From Diplonema papillatum (lineage: Eukaryota; Euglenozoa; Diplonemea; Diplonemida; Diplonemidae): DNA of 64,000 nucleotides. The stretch spans positions 124,001-188,000 of the forward strand of contig JAPJBO010000389.1 of the NCBI GenBank assembly GCA_030068145.1. The letters run 5' to 3'. The position numbers were made by a program, and so were the translations under genes. The notes under the pieces are model-generated. The model saw nothing but the letters and a program-made list of their open reading frames with translations. It searched no databases and was not told the origin of the DNA. Shown here piece after piece: positions 50,925-62,533 of this stretch. The first letter of the stretch is position 1, and each line of letters starts with the position of its first letter.

Positions 50925-53481
50925 ATGAATACGGGATCATTCAAAACCAGCCTCGCGGAGTACCGTGAGGTGGTCTCGTCGATTACCGGCGATGACATAG
51001 ACAAAGGACTCACGCCAGACCTGCGCAAGCGGCTGAACTCTGCGTTGTCGAAGGTCAGAGATGAGGCGGAAGCTGTTAACAGCACGTTGACAACTGCACG
51101 TTACGAGGAGCAGCATGGAAGCGCTGTCAGGGGGAAGGAGGAGCAGAAGATGGCAGCGGCCCTCGTCGCCCTGCAGGAAGAGTCCGACCTGCTTCGAAGG
51201 TGCTACGCTATCCCAGAAATGGTCACAGGTACGGCAAGAACCTTTTCACCCTGTTTCGAAAAAGAAATAATGGCTCGGCTCTCCAACCCTTGGAAGTCAC
51301 CAAAGCCAGAAAAACAGGGTCTTTGGTGGCCACTATCCACATACCATGCATGCGGTAGCCCTCCATACATACATACATACATACATACATACATACATAC
51401 ATACATACATACATACATACATACATACATACATACATACATACATACATACATACATACATACATACATACATACATACATACATACATACATACATAC
51501 ATACATACATACATACATACATACATACATACATACATACATACATACATACATACATACATACATAGTAGGTGAGGTGACTGTCTGTCTACTTGACATC
51601 GTATGACCGACGCTTCTTGAGTTCTTTTTTTTTGGAGGCTGATTGTAATAGACTGCACTACTATCATATTTCACGGGTGTATGGTCTTGCGAGTACAGGC
51701 ACGAAACAACTCAGGGACGAAAGTGCAGCTGTCCAGAACCGACGGAATGCCGCCGCAGAAGCGGCTACTTGTGTCTCTACGCGACGGCGTTTGGAAGAAA
51801 TTCGCGCGGGAGCGTGATCTTGAAGCACTCGTCGAAGGACGAACCGACCCCGAGCCTCTCATTGACGTAGAAGCCCGGGGACTGGTCCGCGAGCTTAGCG
51901 CCGCCTCGGCTGCGCTCATGTCTCTTCCCGACATGTCGTTCAAGCCTTTGAAACCCCAGCTGGAAGGTGCCTTAAAGATAGCTGTCGACAAGCTGCCACC
52001 AGGTTTGTAATTCTAGCCGGAGTAGCGGGGTGACCTTCTTGCACTTCAACTCCTCTCTCTCTCTCTCACCATGGCCTTTTCTTGCCTTTGCCTACCTTCG
52101 AGACCGGACTCACATCGCAGTCGTGTCCACGTGTGTGGCGAATCAGAAGGAGGATCGTGCTTGGCAGCGTATCAAGCTCCCCCCTTTTCCTTTTTTAAAC
52201 CGAACGAAGGAAGGATGAAACCTACTGGAACCAAAAGGCTATGCTTGCACCTGAACAGGACCGACAATACCCTTCCCGGCGAGCTTCTGCATTGGCCATC
52301 TATTTCATTGATTCGCGTATTACGAGCGATACCCGAGACGGAGAAAACGAGGCACAACTTTGTGCCACGTCATGGGTTCCTTATCACTCCTTTTTTTTTG
52401 GTTTCTGCTCTCTTTATTCTTCAAAGAAGGCCAGGCGGTACGACCAAGCCTATTAGAGAGGCAGTGTTCTGCGTTTCAAGCATGCACAAACTGAATCGAA
52501 AAAGAAGATTCTTCCCACAAAACGAACTTTAACTCTAAAACCGCAGCTCTGAAGTTGTGCTTCTTCAATCTGACCGCGCTTGCGGCTGCTTTCGAAGCCT
52601 GCACTTCGCGTGCAGACGAAATTGCGCTGCGGAACGTCGCCGTCGGCACCGACGAAGGCGTGGCGACCGTTTCGTTCAGCACCGCGAAGGCACGCTTCCA
52701 CCTGCGCACCCTTCCCGACAACCTAGAGCTGCTGGCCCTCCGCGCAGAGTTCGCGGCAGGGGGCACCCGCGTGTTCAACAAGCTGCTCCCGAGCCCGAGC
52801 GCCGCGATCTCCTCCGGCAGCTCGCAGCTCGAAGGCAGCGAGTATCATGCTTTCGAGTGGCTGACCGTCATCGGCACCGCGCCTGTGTGGCGCCACCCTG
52901 ACTTCAACCAGTGGAACTTGTCCCCGGGGGCTCCCGCCAAGATGACGGACTTCAGCCTGCGGGAGTACGGATCCTTGGAAGAGGTCATCTTGCTGCTGCA
53001 CCAGCGGGCTGCGTTCCTAACGGCCCTCCACCAGTCCTCGATCGAATTCGCGTCTGCGCACCCGGGAGGCTCGTGCACACCCCTGCAGAGTACCGACTGC
53101 GAAATCACGTTCAGGCTGCAAAAGCCACATTGCAAGCCGGTGACTGTGGCGTACCCCCTGGCATCGCCAGCGCAGCCTCCGCATTGTTTAGTGGGTGGCA
53201 TGGGGCAGGCACTCTGTTCACCGACTGTCGTCCGGCCATTCTACGCAAGGGCGGACCACCCGCTCGACAGCGCTCCGGCGCTGCTGACGGCGGAGGCAGC
53301 GGCCACCGACGAAGCGATCGCCGCGTCAGTGAACTACGGGTTGGGCCTGGCGCAGCCGAAAGTCAACCCGCCCCTGCTTGCCGCCGTCTACAACCTCGTC
53401 CAGCAGCCTCTCGCGCACGCTGTCGACGTGCTCAACACTGAGAAGATCACGGTGCGCATCTTTTTTGAACCGCCCAAGTAG
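50925..53481 (+). CDS. Unrecognised 508-residue protein, three exons
   Basis: Inferred exons 50925-51228, 51715-52002, 52547-53481. Donors are CACAG/GTACGG and ACCAG/GTTTGT; acceptors are CTCAG and CGCAG. Both introns are phase 1 at both ends, and the joined length is 1527 nt. ATG 50925 is the last in-frame Met before conserved-looking sequence; an acceptor-like TTTTGCAAG lies 13 nt upstream. Residues ~20-95 are helical and charged (coiled-coil-like, EEQKMAAALVALQEESDLLR). Exon 2 continues as helices (KRLLVSLRDGVWKKFARERD). Exon 3 starts helical and becomes mixed alpha/beta (FSTAKARFHLRTLPDNLELL, AFEWLTVIGTAPVWRHPDF), ending ITVRIFFEPPK. No signal peptide or TM helix. I do not recognise the family; a helical bundle plus folded C-terminal domain suggests a complex subunit, but that is inference. 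Confidence 0.7.
51365..51567. repeat. (CATA)n microsatellite, about 50 units, within intron 1
   Basis: Uninterrupted ATAC/CATA tetranucleotides inside the inferred intron 51229-51714. The Tyr/Ile/His/Thr and Cys/Met/Tyr/Val frames are artefacts of the repeat. Confidence 0.97.
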
Positions 53482-53609
53482 GACCATCTGATCATGATCA
53501 TGCCAAATTTGCCACCTGAACCCACGTCCAGAATTGGGCTCAGGGTAGTGCGGTCAACGAAAACTCTAGTTTCCCTTTCTACGTTTTCCTACGCTCGCGG
53601 TGTACGGTT

Positions 53610-53810
53610 TCTTTTTTGTATATTGTGGGAAATACTTGAGGAAGCTGCCAGTTGCGAAATCTCATAGGGAGGTAAATGTGCACGAACCGTAAATCTGGGT
53701 TGAGTGGCGGGCGGAAGCGTTCAGCAAAAAAGATCCACGTTGTAGTGTATTGCTTTCCCACTAGCCTCCGTCGAAATAAGCACGAGGCAGTCCCTCGAGT
53801 ATTTTTGCTT
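53610..53810 (+). repeat. Dispersed repeat family B, copy 3
   Basis: GGAAATACTTGAGGAAGCTG, CCAGTTGCGAAA, GGAGGTAAATGTG, AAATCTGGGTTGAGTGGCGG, GCGTTCAGCAAAAAAGA, CTAGCCTCCGTCGAAAT and CAGTCCCTCGAGTATTTT, parallel to 47800-48030. It starts about 130 bp after the stop codon of the preceding gene. Confidence 0.75.
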
Positions 53811-54723
53811 CATGCGGGCTACTTAACTAGATAGTTGGCAACCAAAAGGCACATCGTCCATGGTTCTGGTCTTAGCGCTAGTCGGCAACTCCTGCAGCCG
53901 ACAGAGTTTGGTACTCACTGGCGTTCTAATGACTACCCACAAATGCAACACGAGTCCGGTGATCTGGGAGCTTAAGTGCAAAACATGAGGCGGAAAATCT
54001 TCATCCCGCGCTTACCCTAGAAGTACGAGGTAGTTGTGAGGCGACTGGCTCTCTCTTCTTCGTGATCTGCTCGCTGCCCTTTCTTCCAGCCTTCTGCAAT
54101 TCTCCTTCATGAACACACCCCTTTTTTCACAGCTCGCCTGCTGGACTCCTTGTGGGTTGCTCCAGCGAAAGTGGAACCCTGGTTGGAACGCATGGTCGCT
54201 GACATACAAAGAGTGAGTTCATCTTCGCACCTTTGTCCACGGAAGCCCCGCCGAAGTAACCGGATCGCCCAGCATGTCCACGGATGTTGCAGATGAAGCT
54301 GTCTCAGGATCGAGCCGCTTTGGCTCCCACAGCACTCTTCGTGCGAAAGATCAATGATTAGCACCACCAGGCGCGAAGCACGTGGCTTAATCAGATTCCG
54401 CCAGATGGCCCCGATGTGCACTTCCCGAACGGCTTCTTTTTTTTAGGCCTGCAGGAAGAGAAAAGCCAACTTGGCTGGCATCATGTTGCCCGGACATCGT
54501 TTTTGTATTCAGCGAGAACAACAGGCGGTTGGCCTCTATTCGAGCCCTGTGCTCTTGCACAATGTGCAGACGTAATAGAGCATGTTGGCTACAGTTTGCG
54601 AAATGCGATCTTCGTACTACCAGTTGTCTTGTGCAGACAATGTCGAACGCACTGACTAAACGATTCTTTTGACCCTTTGCAGTTGATCGCCGTTTCATTT
54701 CAGTTTGGGTTGCTTTCAAGAAG

Positions 54724-54753
54724 CTGAGAGCTTCGAGGCCTCGAAGCTCTCAG
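54724..54753. repeat. Perfect 30-bp palindrome
   Basis: CTGAGAGCTTCGAGG (54724-54738) is followed directly by its exact reverse complement (54739-54753), with no spacer. Confidence 0.8.
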
Positions 54754-55278
54754 ACTTTTGAACAAGTTGTGACAAGTGGTGTGGGTCGTTACAATGTGGG
54801 ACACTTCTTGGCATACTGTATCAGGCCGTACAACGAATCGTATTCACGTTTCTAGGCTACTTGGGGCACGAAAGTATCATGAGACGGCCACGAGCCAGCG
54901 ACCAACCCATCCTTCCAACCCCATCCAGCTCCTGCATACAACTTACCCGTACAAATTTTCCATGCAACCCATCCATACAACCCCACCTGGTATTTAACGT
55001 CTTCTCATGCTCGCCGTCAGTGAAGGCTGCATCCACTTCCACACAGTGACACCGCCATCATTTGCCCGACGTTTCTTGCCAGCATTAGGAACGTCGGAAT
55101 TGACATTGCAGTCTGCGCATTCAGTCAGTACGAGGCATTCCGTTTGTTGGGCGTCTTGACACCGAATACCAACAGTCGAACTTCTCCCCTTCTTCCCCGC
55201 CCCCTCCTCCGACTAAAAGAACCCTCAAAAACAATACCAACTCTGTCACCCCCGCGTGGTGACGAGAGACTCGTTACT

Positions 55279-56358
55279 ATGAATTTCAGTGAAAACGATG
55301 GAGGGTTCGATGAGGGCTCGGGATTTGAGCAAGGACAATTCGTGGGGTTGCGAACGGTGGCCGGGCTGGCAGCAACTGTGTCCTTGGTAGGGTCGATCTC
55401 AATCGTGGCGTTGTACCACAAGTATAAGAGGCAGGACATGCGCATGCTCGCTTGGCTGTCCGCATTTGATGCATTCGCCGACGTCGCCACGTTGGGGGCT
55501 ATCGCAGCAGGGACCACAGACCAGCTCTGCGGCGAAGCGGCACTGTTGCTAACCATGGCTGAGCTTTCGCCGGTGCTCTGGACTGCCTGCGTGTCTGCTG
55601 CCATGTGCATATCGGTGTTCGTATCTTCTTGGTCTGGAAAGCGGGGGGTCGAATACCTCAACTGCTTTCTTTTCATCGTCTTCTGCACCTGCATCGCTGT
55701 TGGGCTCTCAGCCAACTACGAACACGTTTTCGGCATCTCAGAATTGGGGTTGTGCTCAGTAAAAAGGCCGCTGGACCGTCTCTACTATTTCTACGCACCT
55801 CTTTGGTTCGTGGCATGCTTCAACACCGCGATTTACTGCGCAGTTGAGCGAGAGTACACGGCGTCCATCCAAGCAAGCCACGGGTCACTAAGCGCGTCGT
55901 CTTCTGCTGTGAAAGCGCATCGGCTCAAGTACTACCCGATTATTATTATACTGGCGTGGTCGGTTGCGTCGGCAAACGAACTGCTCACATTGATTACCGG
56001 CGACATGTCGTACCCTCTCGCCGTGCTGCATCTTTTCCTCGCGAAGTCCAACGGTTGGTTAAATGCCGCTGTTTACATGACAGACCCGCTGCAAGACTTC
56101 TGGCCGACAGCTGCTTCACTTTGTTGCGGCACCAGGGGAAGCACTGTCCAGGAGGATTCGCTTGGTTGGTCTGATGTGCAGGATGATCACATGGCCGTGT
56201 CCGACTCGCACTCTACTCACGCCTTCGAAATGAAGCGGCTGGAGTCCATCTCGTCGTCCACATACACTGTCGACCTGGGCATGTCACCCAACAATTCTTC
56301 GAAAGCTGCTGCCTCCGCGACACCAGAATCGCTTGCGTCGTTTACTGATGTCATCTGA
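55279..56358 (+). CDS. Seven-TM receptor-like protein, cAMP-receptor (CAR/GCR1) type
   Basis: 359 residues from ATG 55279, the first in-frame Met (the frame is open back to 55144). A short acidic N-terminus with an NFS glycosylation site is followed by seven hydrophobic helices: TM1 VAGLAATVSLVGSISIVALY, TM2 MLAWLSAFDAFADVATLGAI, TM3 LSPVLWTACVSAAMCISVFV, TM4 YLNCFLFIVFCTCIAVGLSA, TM5 FYAPLWFVACFNTAIYCAV, TM6 YYPIIIILAWSVASANELLT, TM7 LFLAKSNGWLNAAVYM. The RRQDMRMLAWLSAFD-like loop into TM2, Leu-Trp-Thr in TM3, the Cys pair (LCGEAA, LCSVKR) and GWLNAAVY in TM7 resemble Dictyostelium cAMP receptors and plant/protist GCR1-like proteins. The Ser-rich C-tail offers phosphorylation sites. Ligand unknown. 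Confidence 0.75.
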   Translation: MNFSENDGGFDEGSGFEQGQFVGLRTVAGLAATVSLVGSISIVALYHKYKRQDMRMLAWLSAFDAFADVATLGAIAAGTTDQLCGEAALLLTMAELSPVLWTACVSAAMCISVFVSSWSGKRGVEYLNCFLFIVFCTCIAVGLSANYEHVFGISELGLCSVKRPLDRLYYFYAPLWFVACFNTAIYCAVEREYTASIQASHGSLSASSSAVKAHRLKYYPIIIILAWSVASANELLTLITGDMSYPLAVLHLFLAKSNGWLNAAVYMTDPLQDFWPTAASLCCGTRGSTVQEDSLGWSDVQDDHMAVSDSHSTHAFEMKRLESISSSTYTVDLGMSPNNSSKAAASATPESLASFTDVI

Positions 56359-59300
56359 CCGGGCATAAGCTCTCATATGACATACTGGCGGTTCACGTAC
56401 AAAAAAGCGCTTGTAGACGACTCCGCCTTGCGTTGTTGCTCTTCCGACTGATGTCACTCCACTCCAAATTTGGAAAGGCCGCCGGAAAGGGCGCCGGCAG
56501 AGGTCAATCCGAGGGCGAACCATTGCCCAGCCGCACTAGCAAAGGCGATCAACGTGCAGAGGACATACGGACGCGGGGGAGAAAGCCGGCTGCTCAGCAC
56601 CAGTGGTTCATGTCCTCAAAAGAACTCAATGCTCAGCACCAGCAGAGGTGGCCAGCGTGCGATCCAAGGTGGCGCCTTACCTTCCGTTGAACTTGATAAC
56701 AGAATCTTCTTTGCTGAGTCCTCAAGATTGGCGTACCTTCTTTTCAAGCGTTATTTGTGGATTAGAAGGTCGGTATTTTAAAGTCTCCGGTTGACCGTAG
56801 AGGCTTGGGTATGGAGGGATGTATAAGATGGGTACCTACACACGTTTCCCCACATCGGTAAGGACGTTGTCCGAAGACGCCGGCAATCAATGACTTGCCC
56901 TCACACACAGCCGGATGCCAGACCAGCACACCACTTTGCCTTAATGAAGGCTGAAGAACATCTCGTCCACATGTGGGCACGGCGTCCAGCCTGCTTGGCC
57001 TGTGTCACTCGCGTTTCAGCGCTCTGTGCTGTGTGGAACAATAATCGAGGTTTATCTATTCTTGCCTTGCTCTTCACTGCCCGGAGAGCTCATTTTTTTT
57101 GCCGCCCGCGCCACGCTCTGTTGGGAGAATTGTGATGAAGCCCGCGGCCGTGCAGTACCACCGTCGAAACTTGCCAGCGGCGAAAAAGTACGGCACAGTA
57201 GGTTCCGCGGGTACCATCACAAGGGTAAGAGAAAAAGGATTTGGATGCTCATCTCGTTACGTTTTGGAAAAAGGAAAAAGGAATTGGCTCATCTTCTCTC
57301 GTTACGTTTTAGTTCTTCGTGCACGTGTCTCTCTTCGCCTCTTGGAGCAACCTCGTTTGCAGTCAGTCGATATCCGTAGTCATTTACCTCCCTCATCTAT
57401 TCCCCAAAACCAGATCCAATGGGCAGTCATCATGCAACTTCACCCACGTTTCTGCTTTGGTTTCCACTACACGTTAAGGTCTGGGCCCATTGTTACTTCT
57501 GCCTCTGGCGCGAGAGGTCCTTTCCAGTCCAAAACCCCCTTGTCTCGGCGGGAGTAAGTGACAACGATCTCGACTGGAGTAAGTTGTGTGAACTGTGAAA
57601 AGTGGATCGAAAAAAATACAAATGCCACAGAAAATAAGTTGTTTTTGGAGTTAAGGTTTTACATGAAAGTTCGCTGTGAAACCTTTTATTCTTAGAACAA
57701 ATCTAGTATGTTACGTGCGCTTTGCATGCGTGACAGTCAACCACAGCATGCAAAGCGGGACCACAAATCCGTCCGCCGCTATACCCCAGAGCAATCTCTC
57801 CAGGCTTGTGTTCTGCGCAACGCCACACCTTGATGCTTTTGTTCGGTTTTGACCCGTAAGCCCGTGGCTCTATCCCATACAAGTGAAGCTTTGTTTGTAG
57901 CAGGCTTCACCGGTTTAATTGTGCTGGCAAGAGGGTGCCCACTTCCGTGTTATGAGAGAACATCTTTAGCCTTTTTCGTGATTTTCGAAGGACTGAATCT
58001 AGAACCAAGGACCTCAATCGCAGCATAGCAAATAGTTGCTGGGCCCAAATCAGTTTGGAGGAAAACAGGACAAAGGGGCCCCTGGCCCTGTGGGCTCATT
58101 TTTGACTTGCCGAGTCTTGTACTTCATGCTTTTTTTGCCAAATACTAGATGCTAGCGTCAAACAGAGCCTCAACTAAGTTAGACACTTAAGGACGGACTA
58201 CGCCACATGACGTGTCAAGAAAAGTCGTGCGTTCCAAGTTCACGCATCTTGGTTCCAACCTTCCGCATAGGGAGCCCTTTCTGCCCAGTAACTAGAATGC
58301 ACAATTTCCAATCTCCTCCACTGCATGTGATCCACTAAGTTTTCCCCTACATCCGCGTGCTCCGCTGCTTCTTGCAGAAGCGAGAGTACCCAAGTCGGCA
58401 TCTGGATTGTTTTCTTCTAAAGAATTCCATCGTGCTGAAAGGGCGACACCAGAGAAGAAATTGCTCGGTAGTTTAACCATGGATTCTTCTGCCTGCAGAA
58501 AAGAAAAATAAATCGACTAGAAGGCCCCATGCCCTGGCTAGCTAGCCCAAAGACGGGGTAGTGGAGTCCGCTTCAACCAAACCAATTATGGCACACTGGC
58601 AACAAAGTTCCAACGAAGTATAAGGCTGCTCCCAGCGAAGGAAGCGACATTAAGCCTTCTGTTCACGCAGTTCTGGAAGTCACGTCACCGTCTTTAGAGG
58701 ACTCACACCACAACAATTCCGCAAAACGTCAGGCACGGCTTTGGGTAGTCCTTCTACAGCCGAGAAGTGTCGACGACTCCACGCCTGTCATTGCTGTCGT
58801 CTATCATCGAAGAAGAATTCTTGGCGCTTTTGCAAAATTGTGTGACCACAAAGAAAGAAACGAGCCAGGCGCCAGCCTGCTGACGCAGATTCAGAACCGC
58901 CACAGCATATCCTGCTAGCTGTTAGATACTGCGACCCCTAGCCCAGCCTTTCCTATCGATGCCCCGAGCCCCGTGGGTGTGGAGGCCGCGCCAATACTTG
59001 TCTTGCGTTTGCGTGTTTTTCGTCAATTGTTCAAAGACTCGTTTCGTTTCAAGCGGAAAAAAACACAATGGTGACACAACTGTGTCTGTGGTGCACGACA
59101 GTGCCGCTGCAAAGCTGGACTGAAAAACTGCATACTGAAAGCGCCATTCTGGCCACCATTTGTAGAGTGAAACATTGTTTATGGCATTCCTACACAGTCA
59201 AAGGCCGAGAAAACGAAAGCTGCCGAGGAAAATGGCTGCAAGAAGGGCAAGAAGAAGGATTGTTCCTCATCATGATCGTCGGACGTTGAATTTCAGCAGG

Positions 59301-59481
59301 CGGCCGACGGTATTAAGCTTGATCTGCTCCCAAAAAGGAGCAGGGCTGCCTACGAGAAAGCGTAAAAGGAGTTGCCGCTGCAAAGCTGGACTGTAAAACG
59401 TGAAACCGCACTGAAAACACATTTTGGCCACCATATACCCCACTCAGCGCACTTTTAGCGCACCAGAAAGAAAAGCTGGTG
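56359..59481. other. Intergenic, no gene seen
   Basis: AAATTTGGAAAGGCCGCC near 56466 and TCAAAAGAACTCAATGCT near 56615 match pieces near 2295 and 3388-3403. A family C remnant is near 58148, and a block near 57805-57845 resembles 32945-32995. GCCGCTGCAAAGCTGGACTG occurs at about 59103 and 59373, the latter again followed by TTTGGCCACCAT-type sequence. No coding region supported. Confidence 0.5.
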
Positions 59482-59813
59482 TTAAATTCTTCCTTCGGTG
59501 CGGTTGCCTTCTGAGCCGTCGTCGCCGCTCCGACGTCCGAATTTAACTCTTGTTTAATAGCCTCTACCAAGCATACCTCGGCTACACGTCACAACTGTGC
59601 CTCGGTTGTGTTCCTTAACTGGATTGCTGGCGCGATGGGATGAGCTGCCCGGCGAAAATATGGCCGCCATGGCGGCTGCGGGCCTAGCCGGCGCGACCGC
59701 AAGCAGACGGCTGCGTGCGCAACCACCGTTGCCAGCTCGACCGGCGTGTGAGCACGGGCTTGCGCTGCCGTGGGTCCGATCGCGCTCTCCACGCGGTACC
59801 ATGGGATTGTCCC
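59482..59813 (+). repeat. Left copy of ~335-bp direct duplication
   Basis: Matches 62534-62871 from TTAAATTCTTCCTTCGGTG to CATGGGATTGTCCC. I see only a 6-bp insertion (in the right copy) and about three substitutions. The 6-bp difference keeps a short frame (MAAMAAAGLAGATASRRLR) open, but its coding status is unclear. Confidence 0.9.
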
Positions 59814-60292
59814 TTCGCCGGACAGCTCTAGCAAACCAGGGAACACAAACCTGCACACTGAAAGTACGTACGAACGCACCACCGTGAGTAGCCAGGCACT
59901 CTGAACACAGCTAGAGTGCTGCGCTCTTCGACTTGTACACATGTACCACGCCGCCGGGCAATAAAACCTGACCACCTGGACCTACGCGGGTCACGGGGAG
60001 CCTTCTCGCCGCACCTTCGAATCAGCGCCGCATCCGCCCAGTCGCCCTGTGACGACCTCATTCCGACCCCCAAGAGGGTGCAGCACCTGCCCACTCTTGC
60101 AGTGCGGTTACCGTACAGTCCAGCCCAGCTCAGCCTACTCAGGGTGTCCAGCACCTCTGGCCTCAGTCCCGCGGAGGACGCCGTAGTACTCGGTGTGATT
60201 TGGGGAAAAGGGCGCAGCAACTCGGCGCCTCGCCAGCGCCATTCTCTTCAGCAATGAGAAGACCTTACCGGGCAGTACCTGATACGAGCCGG
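59814..60292. other. Sequence between left duplication and 26-bp array
   Basis: No gene supported. Short frames on both strands only. Confidence 0.5.
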
Positions 60293-61643
60293 GGTGTCAT
60301 TGCAAAAGGCACCATGAAGGTGTCATTGCAAAAGGCACCATGAAGGTGTCATTGCAAAAGGCACCATGAAGGTGTCATTGCAAAGGCACCATGAAGGTGT
60401 CATTGCAAAAGGCACCATGAAGGTGTCATTGCAAAAGGCACCATGAAGGTGTCATTGCAAAAGGCACCATGAAGGTGTCATTGCAGAAGGCACCATGAAG
60501 GTGTCATTGCAAAAGGCACCATGAAGGTGTCATTGCAAAAGGCACCATGAAGGTGTCATTGCAAAAGGCACCATGAAGGTGTCATTGCAAAAGGCACCAT
60601 GAAGGTGTCATTGCAAAAGGCACCATGAAGGTGTCATTGCAAAAGGCACCATGAAGGTGTCATTGCAAAAGGCACCATGAAGGTGTCATTGCAAAAGGCA
60701 CCATGAAGGTGTCATTGCAAAAGGCACCATGAAGGTGTCATTGCAAAAGGCACCATGAAGGTGTCATTGCAAAAGGCACCATGAAGGTGTCATTGCAAAA
60801 GGCACCATGAAGGTGTCATTGCAAAAGGCACCATGAAGGTGTCATTGCAAAAGGCACCATGAAGGTGTCATTGCAAAAGGCACCATGAAGGTGTCATTGC
60901 AAAAGGCACCATGAAGGTGTCATTGCAAAAGGCACCATGAAGGTGTCATTGCAAAAGGCACCATGAAGGTGTCATTGCAAAAGGCACCATGAAGGTGTCA
61001 TTGCAAAAGGCACCATGAAGGTGTCATTGCAAAAGGCACCATGAAGGTGTCATTGCAAAAGGCACCATGAAGGTGTCATTGCAAAAGGCACCATGAAGGT
61101 GTCATTGCAAAAGGCACCATGAAGGTGTCATTGCAAAAGGCACCATGAAGGTGTCATTGCAGAAGGCACCATGAAGGTGTCATTGCAAAAGGCACCATGA
61201 AGGTGTCATTGCAAAAGGCACCATGAAGGTGTCATTGCAAAAGGCACCATGAAGGTGTCATTGCAAAAGGCACCATGAAGGTGTCATTGCAAAAGGCACC
61301 ATGAAGGTGTCATTGCAAAAGGCACCATGAAGGTGTCATTGCAAAAGGCACCATGAAGGTGTCATTGCAAAAGGCACCATGAAGGTGTCATTGCAAAAGG
61401 CACCATGAAGGTGTCATTGCAAAAGGCACCATGAAGGTGTCATTGCAAAAGGCACCATGAAGGTGTCATTGCAAAAGGCACCATGAAGGTGTCATTGCAA
61501 AAGGCACCATGAAGGTGTCATTGCAGAAGGCACCATGAAGGTGTCATTGCAAAAGGCACCATGAAGGTGTCATTGCAAAAGGCACCATGAAGGTGTCATT
61601 GCAAAAGGCACCATGAAGGTGTCATTGCAAAAGGCACCATGAA
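60293..61643 (+). repeat. 26-bp tandem array, 52 copies
   Basis: The unit is GGTGTCATTGCAAAAGG followed by CACCATGAA. 1351 bp hold 52 units: one is 25 bp (missing an A, near 60375), and a few carry GCAGAAGG instead of GCAAAAGG (near 60486, 61160, 61525); otherwise they appear identical. GGTG and CACC within a unit can pair, as can CACC with the next unit's GGTG, so alternative hairpins are possible. Since 26 is not a multiple of 3, the array cannot code in one repeating frame. Confidence 0.98.
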
Positions 61644-62533
61644 GGCGATCGGCGCGGAGACTTTGGCACGGGGCTTTGTCCTCCACGACCAGCGGGCGCT
61701 GAGAAAGGAGGCTCCCGACGCGGTGTAGAAAGAGCCTCCGAATCAGGAGCTTTCGTGCAGCAGCGCGTGCTCCGCCGCGCCGCAGTTGCTCGGGGACCGC
61801 CCAGATCCTGCAGCATGCAGTCGGTCATTGCCGAGGATATTGGCCCAGCAAAGGTGGAGTTAAGCTCGTCTGGCACTGCATCAAGGGGAAGGGGAACGGT
61901 ACAAAGGGGGTCTGTCTCGACAGGATAGACCTGGTTCCCCCCTTTGCTGCCGAATGCCCCAGACAATGACGGCTCCGGGGGCACAGGCAGCCGCCAAAAA
62001 CCCTCCAGGCGGCGAACAGAGGTCGGATATGGCTCACCCCCGTTCTCGCCGCATACTCCGCTGTACTGGAGCTGTAGACGGCCTTCGTCCTCGCGGTTGT
62101 ATTCGGGGACCCGATGTGGTCCCGTGCGCAGCGTGTGCTCTGAGCGTACTCAGCGTACGGCGCTGTGCTTTCGCTGGTCTCCCCCGGGGCGTCCCCACGA
62201 TCTCCCGGGTCTCTCGCGAAGCCTCCTCGAGACTTCCCACCCCCCGGAGAAGCGTTGAAGGCGAAGGTACACGTTAACCTTGAAGGGCGGGACCGGGCGA
62301 ATAGCTATAGGGAAGCTTCCTGAGCAGCAGGACCGGGAGCCCTGCAGCGACACTGTCAGCTCTTCCATTCTTCATCAAAGAACTAACCTTTCACGAAGGA
62401 AAGCTGCCTGATACTCCTAGACATCCTCTTTCCTTCCATTTCCTGGGTGGGTGGGTGGGAAAATCGGAGGAAGGTGCTTGGTAGATCTCGCTCCTGCCGG
62501 CGCTTGCGCGAAATTAGCTGAATTAAACGCCCA
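61644..62533. other. Sequence between 26-bp array and right duplication
   Basis: GC-rich with short frames on both strands (to 120 codons on the minus strand at 61622-61984, which overlaps the array). None has a recognisable domain. A GGGTGGGTGGGTGGG run lies near 62444-62459. Confidence 0.45.

Larger units (their letters stand above)
53482..55278. other. Intergenic, no gene seen
   Basis: Holds family B copy 3 (53610-53810) and the perfect palindrome at 54724-54753. CCATACAA/CCATCC-type short repeats lie near 54900-54995. No coding region supported. Confidence 0.5.

Noticed and set aside
60293-61643. Array could be mistaken for CRISPR
   Set aside because: The 26-bp units are head-to-tail with no spacers, and no cas-like gene is present.
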